Assembly: GCA_031253495.1 (NCBI GenBank)
Contig: JAIRWC010000014.1
Coordinates: 1-43,132, forward strand
From: Oscillospiraceae bacterium
Lineage (GTDB): Bacteria > Bacillota > Clostridia > Oscillospirales > Ruminococcaceae
Direction of reading: 5' to 3'
Length of the DNA: 43,132 nt
The position numbers were made by a program, and so were the translations under genes. The notes beneath the pieces were generated by a model. It saw nothing but the letters and a program-made list of their open reading frames with translations. It was not told where the DNA came from and searched no databases. Of the stretch, positions 1 through 7,549 are shown one piece after another; the first letter of the stretch is position 1; each line of letters opens with the position of its first letter.

Positions 1-38
1 TCAAGCCGATTGCTCTTATCGAAAAAAGAATACTGCAT
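1..38 (-). CDS. Transposase N-terminus (partial, IS5-like)
   Basis: Only 12 codons are inside the window, reading MQYSFFDKSNRL from an ATG at base 38. A GAGGGA ribosome site sits 6-7 bases upstream. The pattern of an aromatic pair, Asp and then Asn-Arg-Leu resembles the start of IS5-type DDE transposases, but the match is very short. It could be another small gene carried on the same element. The reading frame is open to the window edge. Confidence 0.45.
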   Translation of the reverse strand, partial: MQYSFFDKSNRL

Positions 39-65
39 TTTTTGTCCCTCACACTTTTTTCTTTT

Positions 66-93
66 ATTATACCATATCTCAACGATTATTCAA
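66..93 (-). promoter_or_regulatory. Promoter of the IS transposase
   Basis: On the minus strand a TTGAAT -35 box (88-93) and a perfect TATAAT -10 box (66-71) are 16 bp apart. The putative transposase ATG lies about 28 bases downstream of the -10 box. Confidence 0.5.
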
Positions 94-97
94 TAGG

Positions 98-847
98 TTG
101 TTAGAGGGACTCAATTGTACGGGTCTGACGTCGGTTAGAATCCCGGACAGCGTTACGGTAATAGATTGGTATGCGTTTTACGGTTGCGTAAACATTACGT
201 CGGTTATTATTCCCGCAAGTGTAACAGGTATCGGTCTTTACGCGTTTGGGAACCGGAACGAGCGGCTTGTCATTACGGGGGTTAAGGGGAGCAAAGCGGA
301 AGAACACGCGAAAAGCAATAACATTCCTTTCCTCGCGAATTTGTACCATGTCAGCTTCGACCTTAACGGCGAGGGGGAAGCGCCCGCGGGGCAGTCGGTG
401 GAAAAGAAGAAGCTCCTTTCCAAACCCAAGAACCCCGTTCGCGCCGGATATGATTTCGGCGGGTGGTATAAGGAGAAGAGCTGTAAAACCAAATGGGATT
501 TCAGCAAAGATAAGGTGACGAAGTCGACGACCCTTTACGCGAAATGGACGGTGGGGAAGTTAGCCGCGCCCAAATCGCCGAAAGCCGCCGTCAATTCAAA
601 ATCGAAAATCACGGTGTCGTGGAAACAGGTTTCGGGGGCGGACGGTTATGAAATTCGCAGGGCGACTTCAAAATCCGGCAGTTACAAGAAAGTCGGCGAC
701 GTTAAGGGCGATACCGTGAAATTCGCGAATACGAAGCTGACGGCGGACAAGACGTATTATTACAAGGTGAGGGCGTATATAACCGTCGACGAGAAGAAGG
801 TTTACGGGAAATATACGGCGGTCGTTTCAGCCAAGACGAAGAAATAA
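98..847 (+). pseudogene. BspA-type LRR / Listeria-Bacteroides repeat / Fn3 surface protein, 5'-truncated
   Basis: The product has three visible parts: two BspA-type leucine-rich repeats (about residues 8-60, consensus LTSVxIPDSV), one Listeria-Bacteroides repeat (about 83-152, with the GYDFGGWYKE signature and the LYAKW ending), and a fibronectin type III domain (about 155-247). This is the usual make-up of secreted surface proteins of gut Firmicutes. The TTG at 98 is only the first possible start. There is no signal peptide, the repeat array begins mid-unit, and the frame is open upstream through AT-rich DNA that does not encode repeats. I therefore read it as the 3' remainder of a longer gene cut by the adjacent IS. 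A truncated cytoplasmic product is possible but unlikely to be functional. Confidence 0.7.
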
Positions 848-849
848 AC

Positions 850-893
850 TTAACGAACCCCCCGCGCGGCTTTTGCCCCGCGGGGGGTCGTTA
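850..893. terminator. Bidirectional hairpin between convergent genes
   Basis: The arms at 850-866 and 878-893 pair almost perfectly (TTAACGAACCCCCCGCG with CGCGGGGGGTCGTTAA, one bulged A) around a short loop. It lies between the LRR remnant (plus) and pyrG (minus), where both transcripts must end. There is no long T-tract. Confidence 0.6.
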
Positions 894-908
894 AACGAAG
901 GGACGCGT

Positions 909-2516
909 TCACCCCGGTTTCATCGCCGCCCGCACCAACCCCAAAAACAGTGGGTGCGGCCTGTTCGGGCGGCTTTTGAACTCGGGGTGGAACTGCACGC
1001 CCACGAAAAACCGCTTCCCCGGCAATTCCACCGCCTCGACGAGGTTGTCGTCCGGCGAGGTTCCGCAAATCGCCAAGCCGTTTTCCGTGAAAATCTTCCG
1101 GTATTTGTTGTTGAATTCGAACCTGTGCCGATGGCGTTCGCTGATTTCGTTCTCCCCGTAAAGGCGGCAAAGCAGGGAATTTTCCGCGATTTTACAGGGG
1201 TACGCCCCGAGGCGCATGGTGCCGCCGCTGCCGATTTTTCCGGCTTGGTCGGGCATAAGGTCAATCACGGGATTTTCGGAAATTTCGTCAATCTCGCTTG
1301 AATGGGCGCGTTCAAGCCCGCAGACGTTCCTCGCGAACTCGATAACGGCGATATGCATACCCAAACATATCCCGAGATAGGGGACGTCGTTCTCCCTCGC
1401 GTAACGGCAGGCGGCGATTTTCCCGTCTATCCCCCTGCCGCCGAACCCGCCGGGGACAATCACGCCGTCCGCCCCCTTGAGGATTTCCCCCGCGTTCCCG
1501 TCGGTTACGCTCTCGCTGTCAATCCAAACGACGTTGACGTTCGCGGAGGTTTCAAACCCCGCGTGGTTAAGGCTTTCGATTATCGAAAGGTACGCGTCGC
1601 GGAGTCGCACGTATTTCCCGACGACGGCGATGTTCACGCCGATTTTCCGCGATTTGATTTTTTTCGTCATGGCGCGCCATTCGGATAAATCCGGTTCGCG
1701 CGCCGAAGCGTTTAAGCCCAACTCGCGGCAGACCGCCCCGTCAAGCCCGTTGGCGTGGAGCGCGAGGGGTGCTTCGTACAAAGAGGGCAGCGTGATGTTC
1801 TCTATCACGCAATCCGGCTTTACGTTGCAAAACAGCGATATTTTTTCGCGGATGCCGCCGGTCAGGGGTTCGTCCGCCCGCGCCACGATTATATTCGGGG
1901 AAATGCCCATAGAGCGGAGTTCTTTCACCGAATGTTGCGTGGGCTTGGACTTGTGTTCGCCGGAACCCTGCATATACGGAATAAGCGTTACGTGGATAAA
2001 AAGGCAGTTTTCCCGCCCTTTTTCCAGTGAAATTTGGCGGATTGCCTCTAAAAACGGCTGACACTCTATATCGCCCGCCGTGCCGCCTATCTCGGTGATA
2101 AGCGCGTCGGCGCCCGACATACTCGCCCCGGAATATATAAACTCTTTAATCACCGCGGTAACGTGGGGGATGACCTGCACGGTTCCGCCGAGGTAGCCGC
2201 CCGCGCGTTCCCGTTCGAGAACGCTCATGTAAACCTTTCCCGAGGTGAGGTTGCTGGATTTCGTAAGGTTCTCGTCGATGAAACGCTCGTAATGCCCCAA
2301 ATCCAAATCGGTCTCCGCGCCGTCGTCGGTTACGAAGACCTCGCCGTGCTGATAAGGGCTCATGGTTCCCGGGTCGACGTTCATGTAAGGGTCGAGCTTC
2401 TGCGCCGCCACCCTGAGACCGCGCTGTTTCAGCAGCCTGCCTAACGAAGCGGCGGTGATGCCCTTTCCGAGCCCGGAAACCACGCCGCCCGTAACGAATA
2501 TGAATTTGGTTTTCAT
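909..2516 (-). CDS. pyrG: CTP synthase (glutamine hydrolysing)
   Basis: The enzyme makes CTP from UTP, ATP and glutamine in the last step of pyrimidine nucleotide synthesis in the cytoplasm. The 535-residue product has the normal family length. The synthetase half shows the P-loop [10 protein letters not shown] (residues 10-19) and the Mg/UTP region around residues 41-80 ([15 protein letters not shown]). The C-terminal glutamine amidotransferase half has nucleophile Cys384 in GICLGMH and the His510/Glu512 pair in FHPEF. The ATG at 2516 follows a GGTGGGG ribosome site. It is transcribed alone from a consensus promoter and ends in the hairpin shared with the LRR remnant. Confidence 0.97.
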   Translation of the reverse strand: MKTKFIFVTGGVVSGLGKGITAASLGRLLKQRGLRVAAQKLDPYMNVDPGTMSPYQHGEVFVTDDGAETDLDLGHYERFIDENLTKSSNLTSGKVYMSVLERERAGGYLGGTVQVIPHVTAVIKEFIYSGASMSGADALITEIGGTAGDIECQPFLEAIRQISLEKGRENCLFIHVTLIPYMQGSGEHKSKPTQHSVKELRSMGISPNIIVARADEPLTGGIREKISLFCNVKPDCVIENITLPSLYEAPLALHANGLDGAVCRELGLNASAREPDLSEWRAMTKKIKSRKIGVNIAVVGKYVRLRDAYLSIIESLNHAGFETSANVNVVWIDSESVTDGNAGEILKGADGVIVPGGFGGRGIDGKIAACRYARENDVPYLGICLGMHIAVIEFARNVCGLERAHSSEIDEISENPVIDLMPDQAGKIGSGGTMRLGAYPCKIAENSLLCRLYGENEISERHRHRFEFNNKYRKIFTENGLAICGTSPDDNLVEAVELPGKRFFVGVQFHPEFKSRPNRPHPLFLGLVRAAMKPG

Positions 2517-2563
2517 GTCCCCACCCGTTTTTGTCGAAACTGCCGCCTTTAGTACCGTTTCTC

Positions 2564-2592
2564 ATTATAACAAAAACGCGCGCGTTTGTCAA
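2564..2592 (-). promoter_or_regulatory. pyrG promoter
   Basis: TTGACA (2587-2592) and TATAAT (2564-2569) on the minus strand are separated by exactly 17 bp, a perfect sigma-A consensus about 48 bases upstream of the pyrG start. Confidence 0.85.
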
Positions 2593-2628
2593 ATAAAAAA
2601 ACAGCCCGCGAAAAGGCTTTTTCCCCGG

Positions 2629-2657
2629 TTGACTTTTGCCGGGCGGCGGGGTATAAT
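2629..2657 (+). promoter_or_regulatory. Promoter of the HD-GYP gene
   Basis: TTGACT (2629-2634) and TATAAT (2652-2657) lie 17 bp apart on the plus strand, about 55 bases before the start codon at 2713. It is divergent from the pyrG promoter. Confidence 0.85.
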
Positions 2658-2712
2658 AAGGCGGTGATATTTTGCAAACGGACGCGGCTCGCGCGGCAAG
2701 GGGATTGAAATT

Positions 2713-3885
2713 ATGGAAATAAGCAGACATTCGCTGATATTCGGGCTTTCATACGCGCTCGACATAATGGGTAAAAACAATCTGTCGCACTCGAAAAGCA
2801 CGGCGTATTTATCCGTTAAGACCGCCTCGGAAATGGGGTTAGACGAAGACGAAACGCTTATAATCTATTACGCCGCGCTGCTCCATGACATAGGTTTAAG
2901 CAACGAATACGTTTTGGGGCAGACGGACGCCTTTCACCTGAGGCGGCACTGCGAGCGGGGCGAAGAGTTGTTAAGCAAACTGCCGCTCCCCGGCGAAATA
3001 CCGAGGTATGTCCGTTATCACCATGAATACCGCGACGGTTCCGGCTCTTTCGGGGTAACGGGCGGGGACGTCCCTTTGGGTTCGCAAATAATATGCTTGG
3101 CAAGCGATTTTGACGACAATTTCGGTAAAACGGGCGTCTTTGACAGGGATTTGTCCTTGAAAATATCCGCTTGGCTCGATAAGGGCGGGGAGCTGTTCCC
3201 GCAAGAGATCGTCGGCGCGTTCGGCAGGCTGGCGGCGCGGGAATATTTTCTGCTCGACTATTTCAACCATGAAACCAAATATATGCTGTCCGACAAGGTT
3301 TCCGTAAACGACGGCGTATGCTACGGCGGCGGCGATATAACGAAGTTCGCGCTGTGTTTCGCCGACATTATAGACCAAAGGAGCCCGTTTACGTTCACCC
3401 ATTCCCACGGGATAGCGGAGCTTGCGGTGAAAGCCGCCGAATATCTGGGATACGGCGGCGAAACGGCGGAAAAGATGTATATGGCGGGGTTGCTGCACGA
3501 CATAGGCAAATTGTACGTGCCAACCGATATACTGCATAAAAACGGCAAACTCACCCCCGAAGAGCGGTTTGAAATCAATAAGCACACTTATTACACGCGA
3601 AAGATTTTAGAGCAAATCCAAGGCTTCGAGGGGATAGTCGATATTGCCGCCAACCACCACGAAAAACTCGACGGAACCGGGTACCCGTACCACCTGAAAG
3701 GCGAGCGGTTAAGCGAGCTTGAGAGAATGATGGCAATATGCGACGTGTATCAGGCGTTGACGGAAGAGCGCCCGTACAGGGAAAAACTGCCCCCCGAAAA
3801 GGTGTGGGGCATAATCGGCGATATGTGCGAAAATCGGCACCTTGACAAGCAGCTGGCGGAAAAAGCCAAGCGCGTATTCGTTTAA
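2713..3885 (+). CDS. Tandem HD / HD-GYP phosphodiesterase-like protein
   Basis: The 390-residue product carries two HD domains. The second (about residues 215-390) is a full HD-GYP module: HD at 262-263 in LLHDIGKLYVP, the HH pair at 315-316 and GTGYP at 321-325. This module hydrolyses cyclic di-GMP in RpfG-type enzymes. The first (about 1-190) keeps HD at 58-59 and a second HH at 103-104, but its GYP-like segment reads GSGSF, so it may be degenerate or act on another substrate. No membrane segment or receiver domain is visible, so it is likely a soluble cytoplasmic enzyme. AAGGGGA precedes the ATG. Cyclic di-GMP hydrolysis is inferred from the family. Confidence 0.85.
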   Translation: MEISRHSLIFGLSYALDIMGKNNLSHSKSTAYLSVKTASEMGLDEDETLIIYYAALLHDIGLSNEYVLGQTDAFHLRRHCERGEELLSKLPLPGEIPRYVRYHHEYRDGSGSFGVTGGDVPLGSQIICLASDFDDNFGKTGVFDRDLSLKISAWLDKGGELFPQEIVGAFGRLAAREYFLLDYFNHETKYMLSDKVSVNDGVCYGGGDITKFALCFADIIDQRSPFTFTHSHGIAELAVKAAEYLGYGGETAEKMYMAGLLHDIGKLYVPTDILHKNGKLTPEERFEINKHTYYTRKILEQIQGFEGIVDIAANHHEKLDGTGYPYHLKGERLSELERMMAICDVYQALTEERPYREKLPPEKVWGIIGDMCENRHLDKQLAEKAKRVFV

Positions 3886-3909
3886 CGAAAAACGATATCG
3901 CGTTTTTCG
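3886..3909 (+). terminator. Hairpin after the HD-GYP gene
   Basis: CGAAAAACG (3886-3894) pairs with CGTTTTTCG (3901-3909) immediately after the stop codon. The T-run lies inside the 3' arm rather than after it, so termination strength is uncertain. Confidence 0.4.
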
Positions 3910-3919
3910 CAAAAAACGC

Positions 3920-3948
3920 TTGACAAATCTGTGTTTATGTGATACAGT
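3920..3948 (+). promoter_or_regulatory. Promoter of the secreted-protein gene
   Basis: TTGACA (3920-3925) and TACAGT (3943-3948) are spaced 17 bp, about 58 bases upstream of the ATG at 4006. Confidence 0.7.
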
Positions 3949-4005
3949 GGACTTATGCGCATTTAGGTATGCGGATATAATTTTAAAATTTCGGAGGATT
4001 TAACA

Positions 4006-4737
4006 ATGAGTTTGAGGAAACTTTTGGCCGGCGTCGTCGCGGGCGGGCTTTGCGTCGGCGCGATGACCGCCGTCGCGGGCGCCGCCGACGTCACCACGGT
4101 AATATTCGGCGAGGACGACGCGCAGTATACCGGTTATTTTGTCGACGCGACGGGTCTTGTCGAGGGGAACGACTATGTGCTGTCTTTCACCATGACTTCA
4201 ACCGGGGCGGCGGGCTTGCGCGTGAGGTTGGCGAACGCCGTGGCTTGGCAGGACGATTCCGCGGTCGATAACAGGGAAGTGGGTTCGAGCGCCGAAGGCG
4301 GCGAAGGCTCCCCGGCGACGAGCATACCCGCGCTTTTCGGGGCCGGCGGAACCTTGACGGAGGGTACTTACAACTTCTCAATCGAGTTCACATGGGATAA
4401 GTTGGGTTATGCCGACGCCGATTATATCGCCTTTTGGGGTCTGTGGGGCAACCATGCCTTCACGCTGAGCAATATCTCGCTTACCGAAGCGTCCGCGGGA
4501 CCGGCTGAACCCCCCGCGGAACCCGGCGACAGCGGCGACGGCGGTGCGGGCAGCGGGACCGGCGGAACGTCTGACGGCGGCGCGAACGCCGGAGCCGGAA
4601 CGGGCGGCGGAACGGGCGGCGGCGCGACGGGCGAGGATAAAGGCGGCGCGAACACCGGGGTTGAAGGCGTGGTTCTTCTGTTCGGGGTGGCTGTCGTGGC
4701 TTCCGGCGCGGTTGTGCTTTCAAGGAAAAGGAAATAA
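4006..4737 (+). CDS. Secreted Gly-rich protein with sortase-like C-terminal tail
   Basis: The 243-residue product starts with a signal peptide (residues 1-27, cleavage after VAGAA). A small, probably all-beta domain follows (about 28-165, no family recognised), then a Pro/Gly/Ser-rich linker (about 166-212). It ends in a hydrophobic helix and the basic tail SRKRK. The residues before the helix read GANTGVEG, which looks like a relaxed LPXTG-type sorting signal of the xPxTG kind with Pro replaced by Ala. A wall-anchored or membrane-tethered location is therefore inferred. The ATG follows GGAGG at good spacing. The gene is monocistronic with its own promoter and terminator. Its function is unknown. 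Confidence 0.75.
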   Translation: MSLRKLLAGVVAGGLCVGAMTAVAGAADVTTVIFGEDDAQYTGYFVDATGLVEGNDYVLSFTMTSTGAAGLRVRLANAVAWQDDSAVDNREVGSSAEGGEGSPATSIPALFGAGGTLTEGTYNFSIEFTWDKLGYADADYIAFWGLWGNHAFTLSNISLTEASAGPAEPPAEPGDSGDGGAGSGTGGTSDGGANAGAGTGGGTGGGATGEDKGGANTGVEGVVLLFGVAVVASGAVVLSRKRK

Positions 4738-4748
4738 GTTTATTTAAG

Positions 4749-4786
4749 AAAAGCCCCCTTTCCGAAAGGAAAGGGGGCTTTTGTTT
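4749..4786 (+). terminator. Rho-independent terminator
   Basis: AAAAGCCCCCTTT pairs with AAAGGGGGCTTTT around a CCGAAAGG apex and ends in TTTTGTTT. It sits just after the stop codon at 4737. Confidence 0.9.
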
Positions 4787-4859
4787 ATCCCCGCCGCGTT
4801 TGAAATCCCCGATACGCCTTTTTCTTGACAAAACGGCCGGTTTATGCTAACCTTATATT

Positions 4860-4876
4860 AACGGGCGACCGCCGTT
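4860..4876 (-). terminator. Weak hairpin downstream of tRNA-Glu
   Basis: On the minus strand AACGGCG and CGCCCGTT pair with one bulge directly after the tRNA 3' end, followed by an AT-rich stretch but no real T-run. Confidence 0.35.
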
Positions 4877-4879
4877 CAA

Positions 4880-4951
4880 TGACCCGTAGGGGAATTGAAC
4901 CCCTGTTTCCGGCGTGAGAGGCCGACGTCTTGACCGCTTGACCAACGGGCC
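4880..4951 (-). tRNA. tRNA-Glu (anticodon CTC)
   Basis: The minus strand folds as a cloverleaf. The 7-bp acceptor stem is GGCCCGT with ACGGGTC and discriminator A. The anticodon stem TCGGC/GCCGG encloses the loop CTCTCAC, and the T-arm has a TTCAATT loop. The anticodon CTC reads GAG (Glu). CCA is not encoded and must be added. The body closely resembles Bacillus tRNA-Glu as I remember it. Confidence 0.93.
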
Positions 4952-4987
4952 TTGACCTTATATGAACGATTATATGACGCAAGGGTA

Positions 4988-5017
4988 ATTATAGCATACC
5001 GCTTCGGAGTTTGTCAA
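4988..5017 (-). promoter_or_regulatory. tRNA-Glu promoter
   Basis: TTGACA (5012-5017) and TATAAT (4988-4993) on the minus strand are 18 bp apart, about 37 bases upstream of the mature tRNA 5' end. Confidence 0.8.
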
Positions 5018-5112
5018 CCCCGAATACGGCGGAAATTTGCGCTGTCGCGGCAGCGCGCCGCGATACGGTTTCCGAGGGGGTTCGGTATAAACTTTGTTCG
5101 GGGGGCGCGAAA

Positions 5113-5355
5113 ATGGAGGAAATTTTAACCTTAGCCGACTTGAAAGTCGGGGAAAGCGGCGTTATCACCGGGGTGGAGGGGGAAAACGCGCTGCGTTGCC
5201 GCCTGCTCGACATGGGGCTTATCCCGAAGACGCTCGTAACCGTCCGGAAAGTCGCCCCGGCGGGCGACCCCATCGAACTGCGCCTGCGCGGGTACGAACT
5301 GACTATCAGGCGCGGCGACGCGCGCGGGATAACGGTGTTAAGGGAAAGGGTTTGA
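5113..5355 (+). CDS. feoA: Ferrous iron transport protein A
   Basis: FeoA is a small SH3-like cytoplasmic protein that supports FeoB-dependent Fe(II) uptake. I start it at the ATG at 5113 (80 residues), where GGGGGGCG precedes the codon. An upstream in-frame ATG at 5011 would add 34 residues without family similarity and would begin inside the divergent tRNA promoter. The typical core is present: LKVGESGVITGV, then RCRLLDMGLIPKTLV, then a closing stretch of ELTIRRGDARGITV. The stop is 4 bases before feoB, so the two are co-translated. No convincing -35/-10 pair is visible; TATAAA at 5086-5091 is the best -10 candidate. Confidence 0.93.
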   Translation: MEEILTLADLKVGESGVITGVEGENALRCRLLDMGLIPKTLVTVRKVAPAGDPIELRLRGYELTIRRGDARGITVLRERV

Positions 5356-5359
5356 TAAG

Positions 5360-7519
5360 ATGATATTGGCGCTCGCGGGGAATCAAAACTGCGGGAAAAC
5401 CGCGCTGTTCAACCGTTTAACAGGGGCGAACCGCCGCGTCGGGAATTTCCCGGGCGTTACCGTGGAGCGGAAAACCGGGAAAATCCGTCCCGCGCATATC
5501 GGTCGGCATGAAAACGACTTCGACGTCGCCGACCTGCCGGGGATTTACTCAATCCGCCCGTATTCCTCGGAGGAAATCGTTACGCGCGACTTTCTCATAA
5601 AGCAAAACCCCGACGGTATAATCAACATCGTCGACGCGACCAACATAGAGCGCAACCTTTACTTGAGCCTGCAACTGATAGAACTGGGCAAGCCCATGGT
5701 GGTGGCGCTCAACATGATGGACGAGGTGAGGGGTAACGGCGGGACCATAGACGTCCACGCGCTGTCGGAAGCGTTGGGCGTTCCCGTCGTGCCGATTTCG
5801 GCGGCCAAGAACGAGGGTATCGGCGAGCTTGTCGAAACGGCGGGGGAAACGGCGCGCAACCGCGTCCTCCCGAAAAAGAACGATTTTTGCGAGGGGGCGG
5901 TTCATCGATGCATACACTCGATTGCGCATATAATCGAAGACCACGCCCAAAAGGCGGGCGTATCAAGGCGCTTCGCCGCCACTAAGCTGATTGAGGGCGA
6001 CGAAAGCGTCGTTTCCATGCTTAACCTTAACCAAAACGAGCTTGAACTGACGGAGCGCGATATTTCGGAAATGGAACGCGAATTGGGCATGGACAGGCAA
6101 GCGGCGTTGGCGGATATGCGTTACGCCTTTATAGAAAGCGTCTGCAAAAAAACGGTGGCGAAGCGCGGCGAAAGCCGGGAATACACGCGCAGCGCCGCCA
6201 TTGACCGCGTCCTCACGAACAAATTTCTCGCTTTGCCGCTTTTTTTAGCCGTGATGTTCGGCGTTTTCTCTCTCACGTTTGAGGTTATCGGCGCGTTTTT
6301 AAGCGGGTTGCTGGCGGAGGGGATAGCCGCCGCGACGCGGGCGGCGTCCGGCGCTTTGACGTCATACGGGGTAAACCCCGTCGCGCGCGGCTTAATCATA
6401 GACGGCGCGTTCACCGGCGTGGGAACCGTCCTGTCGTTTTTGCCGATTATAGTAACGCTGTTTTTTTTCCTGTCAATCCTCGAGGATTCCGGATATATGG
6501 CGCGGGTGGCGTTTATAATGGACGCGCCGCTTCGTAAAATCGGGCTGTCGGGGCGCAGCTTCGTCCCTATGCTGATGGGGTTCGGGTGTTCCGTTCCGGC
6601 GATAATGGCGACGCGCACGTTGCCGTCGGAGCGCGACAGGAAGATGACCGTCCTGCTGACCCCGTTTATGAGCTGCTCCGCGAAAATCCCGATTTACGCG
6701 GTCTTCGCGGCGGCTTTCTTCGACGATAACCGGGGGTTGGTCATGTTCTCGCTTTACTTGGCGGGGATAATCGCGGGGATTATATGCGCCGCCGTCCTCA
6801 ATAAAACCAAGTTCAAGGGGAAGCCCGTGCCCTTCGTAATGGAGCTGCCCAATTACCGCCCGCCTTACTTGAAAAGCACGGCGCTGCTTTTGCGGGACAA
6901 GGCGAAAGACTTTATTACCCGCGCGTTCACGGTGATATTCACGGCGACCGTGATAATCTGGTTTCTGCGGAGTTTTGACACGCGTTTGAATTTCACGGAA
7001 ATCGGGGACGAAAGCATACTGGCTTTTTTAGGGAAGCTGACGGCGCCGTTGTTCGCCCCCCTCGGGTTCGGGGACTGGCGAGCATCCACCGCCCTTATAA
7101 CCGGATTCGCCGCGAAAGAGGCGGTCGTAAGTTCGCTCTCGGTATTGACGGGCGGGGACCTGCGGGAAAACGCCGCCGCCTTATCCGTTATATTCGCCGA
7201 TACGGGAGGGGTGTTCGCGTTTCTCGTGTTCACCCTGCTGTATACCCCGTGCGTGGCGGCCGTGGCGGCGATTAAGCGGGAGTTAAATTCCGCGCGCCTG
7301 ACGCTGGCCGTGGTATTTGGGCAGTGCGCGGTCGCGTGGGTCGCGGCGTTTATCGCGGGGAATCCGACGGCTTTGGCGTTGACGGCGGTTTTGCTGTGCC
7401 TAATCGGCGCGGTCGGTTACATCGCGGGAAAAAAGCGAGGGAAATGCCGGGGCTGTCCGGAAAATTGCGACACCCGCGCACGAAACGACGCCCGCGCGCG
7501 AAACGACGGCGGCGAATAA
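5360..7519 (+). CDS. feoB: Ferrous iron transporter B with Cys-rich tail
   Basis: FeoB is the membrane Fe(II) permease, with an N-terminal G-protein domain and a polytopic core. The 719-residue product shows G1 GNQNCGKT (residues 7-14), G3 DLPG, and G4 NMMD, then a helical spacer and about eight or more membrane segments including two Gate-type repeats (regions GFGCSVPAIMATRTL and GFAAKEAVVSSLSVL). After the last membrane helix the tail carries Cys696, Cys699 and Cys703 (CRGCPENC). It resembles the small FeoB-associated Cys-rich membrane proteins of Firmicutes, here apparently fused. The last 15 or so residues (RARND twice) come from an 18-bp DNA repeat. It forms an operon with feoA. Confidence 0.96.
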   Translation: MILALAGNQNCGKTALFNRLTGANRRVGNFPGVTVERKTGKIRPAHIGRHENDFDVADLPGIYSIRPYSSEEIVTRDFLIKQNPDGIINIVDATNIERNLYLSLQLIELGKPMVVALNMMDEVRGNGGTIDVHALSEALGVPVVPISAAKNEGIGELVETAGETARNRVLPKKNDFCEGAVHRCIHSIAHIIEDHAQKAGVSRRFAATKLIEGDESVVSMLNLNQNELELTERDISEMERELGMDRQAALADMRYAFIESVCKKTVAKRGESREYTRSAAIDRVLTNKFLALPLFLAVMFGVFSLTFEVIGAFLSGLLAEGIAAATRAASGALTSYGVNPVARGLIIDGAFTGVGTVLSFLPIIVTLFFFLSILEDSGYMARVAFIMDAPLRKIGLSGRSFVPMLMGFGCSVPAIMATRTLPSERDRKMTVLLTPFMSCSAKIPIYAVFAAAFFDDNRGLVMFSLYLAGIIAGIICAAVLNKTKFKGKPVPFVMELPNYRPPYLKSTALLLRDKAKDFITRAFTVIFTATVIIWFLRSFDTRLNFTEIGDESILAFLGKLTAPLFAPLGFGDWRASTALITGFAAKEAVVSSLSVLTGGDLRENAAALSVIFADTGGVFAFLVFTLLYTPCVAAVAAIKRELNSARLTLAVVFGQCAVAWVAAFIAGNPTALALTAVLLCLIGAVGYIAGKKRGKCRGCPENCDTRARNDARARNDGGE

Positions 7520-7548
7520 CGCCCGCGCGCGAAACGACGCCCGCGCGC
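7471..7548. repeat. Imperfect 18-bp GC-rich repeat across the feoB stop codon
   Basis: The unit CCCGCGCGCGAAACGACG recurs about four times, partly diverged or interrupted, from inside the feoB 3' end across its stop at 7519 up to the stop codon of the convergent gene at 7550. It encodes the RARND motifs of FeoB. Confidence 0.75.
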
Positions 7549-7549
7549 G

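Larger units (their letters stand above)
1..112 (-). mobile_element. End of an insertion sequence (right boundary approximate)
   Basis: An AT-rich block with its own minus-strand promoter and transposase-like start codon abuts a GC-richer leucine-rich-repeat coding region with no spacer. The repeat consensus becomes recognisable only from about base 113, so the element boundary probably lies between 94 and 112. The rest of the element is outside the window, so neither the second inverted repeat nor a target duplication can be checked. Calling it an IS is inference from the abrupt junction plus the transposase-like N-terminus. Confidence 0.5.

Noticed and set aside
4825-4853. TTGACA with TAACCT 17 bp downstream on the plus strand
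   Set aside because: The -10 box is poor and it would transcribe antisense through the tRNA; no better support as a feo promoter.
5011-5112. 34-residue extension of FeoA
   Set aside because: No similarity to FeoA and a better ribosome site before the ATG at 5113.
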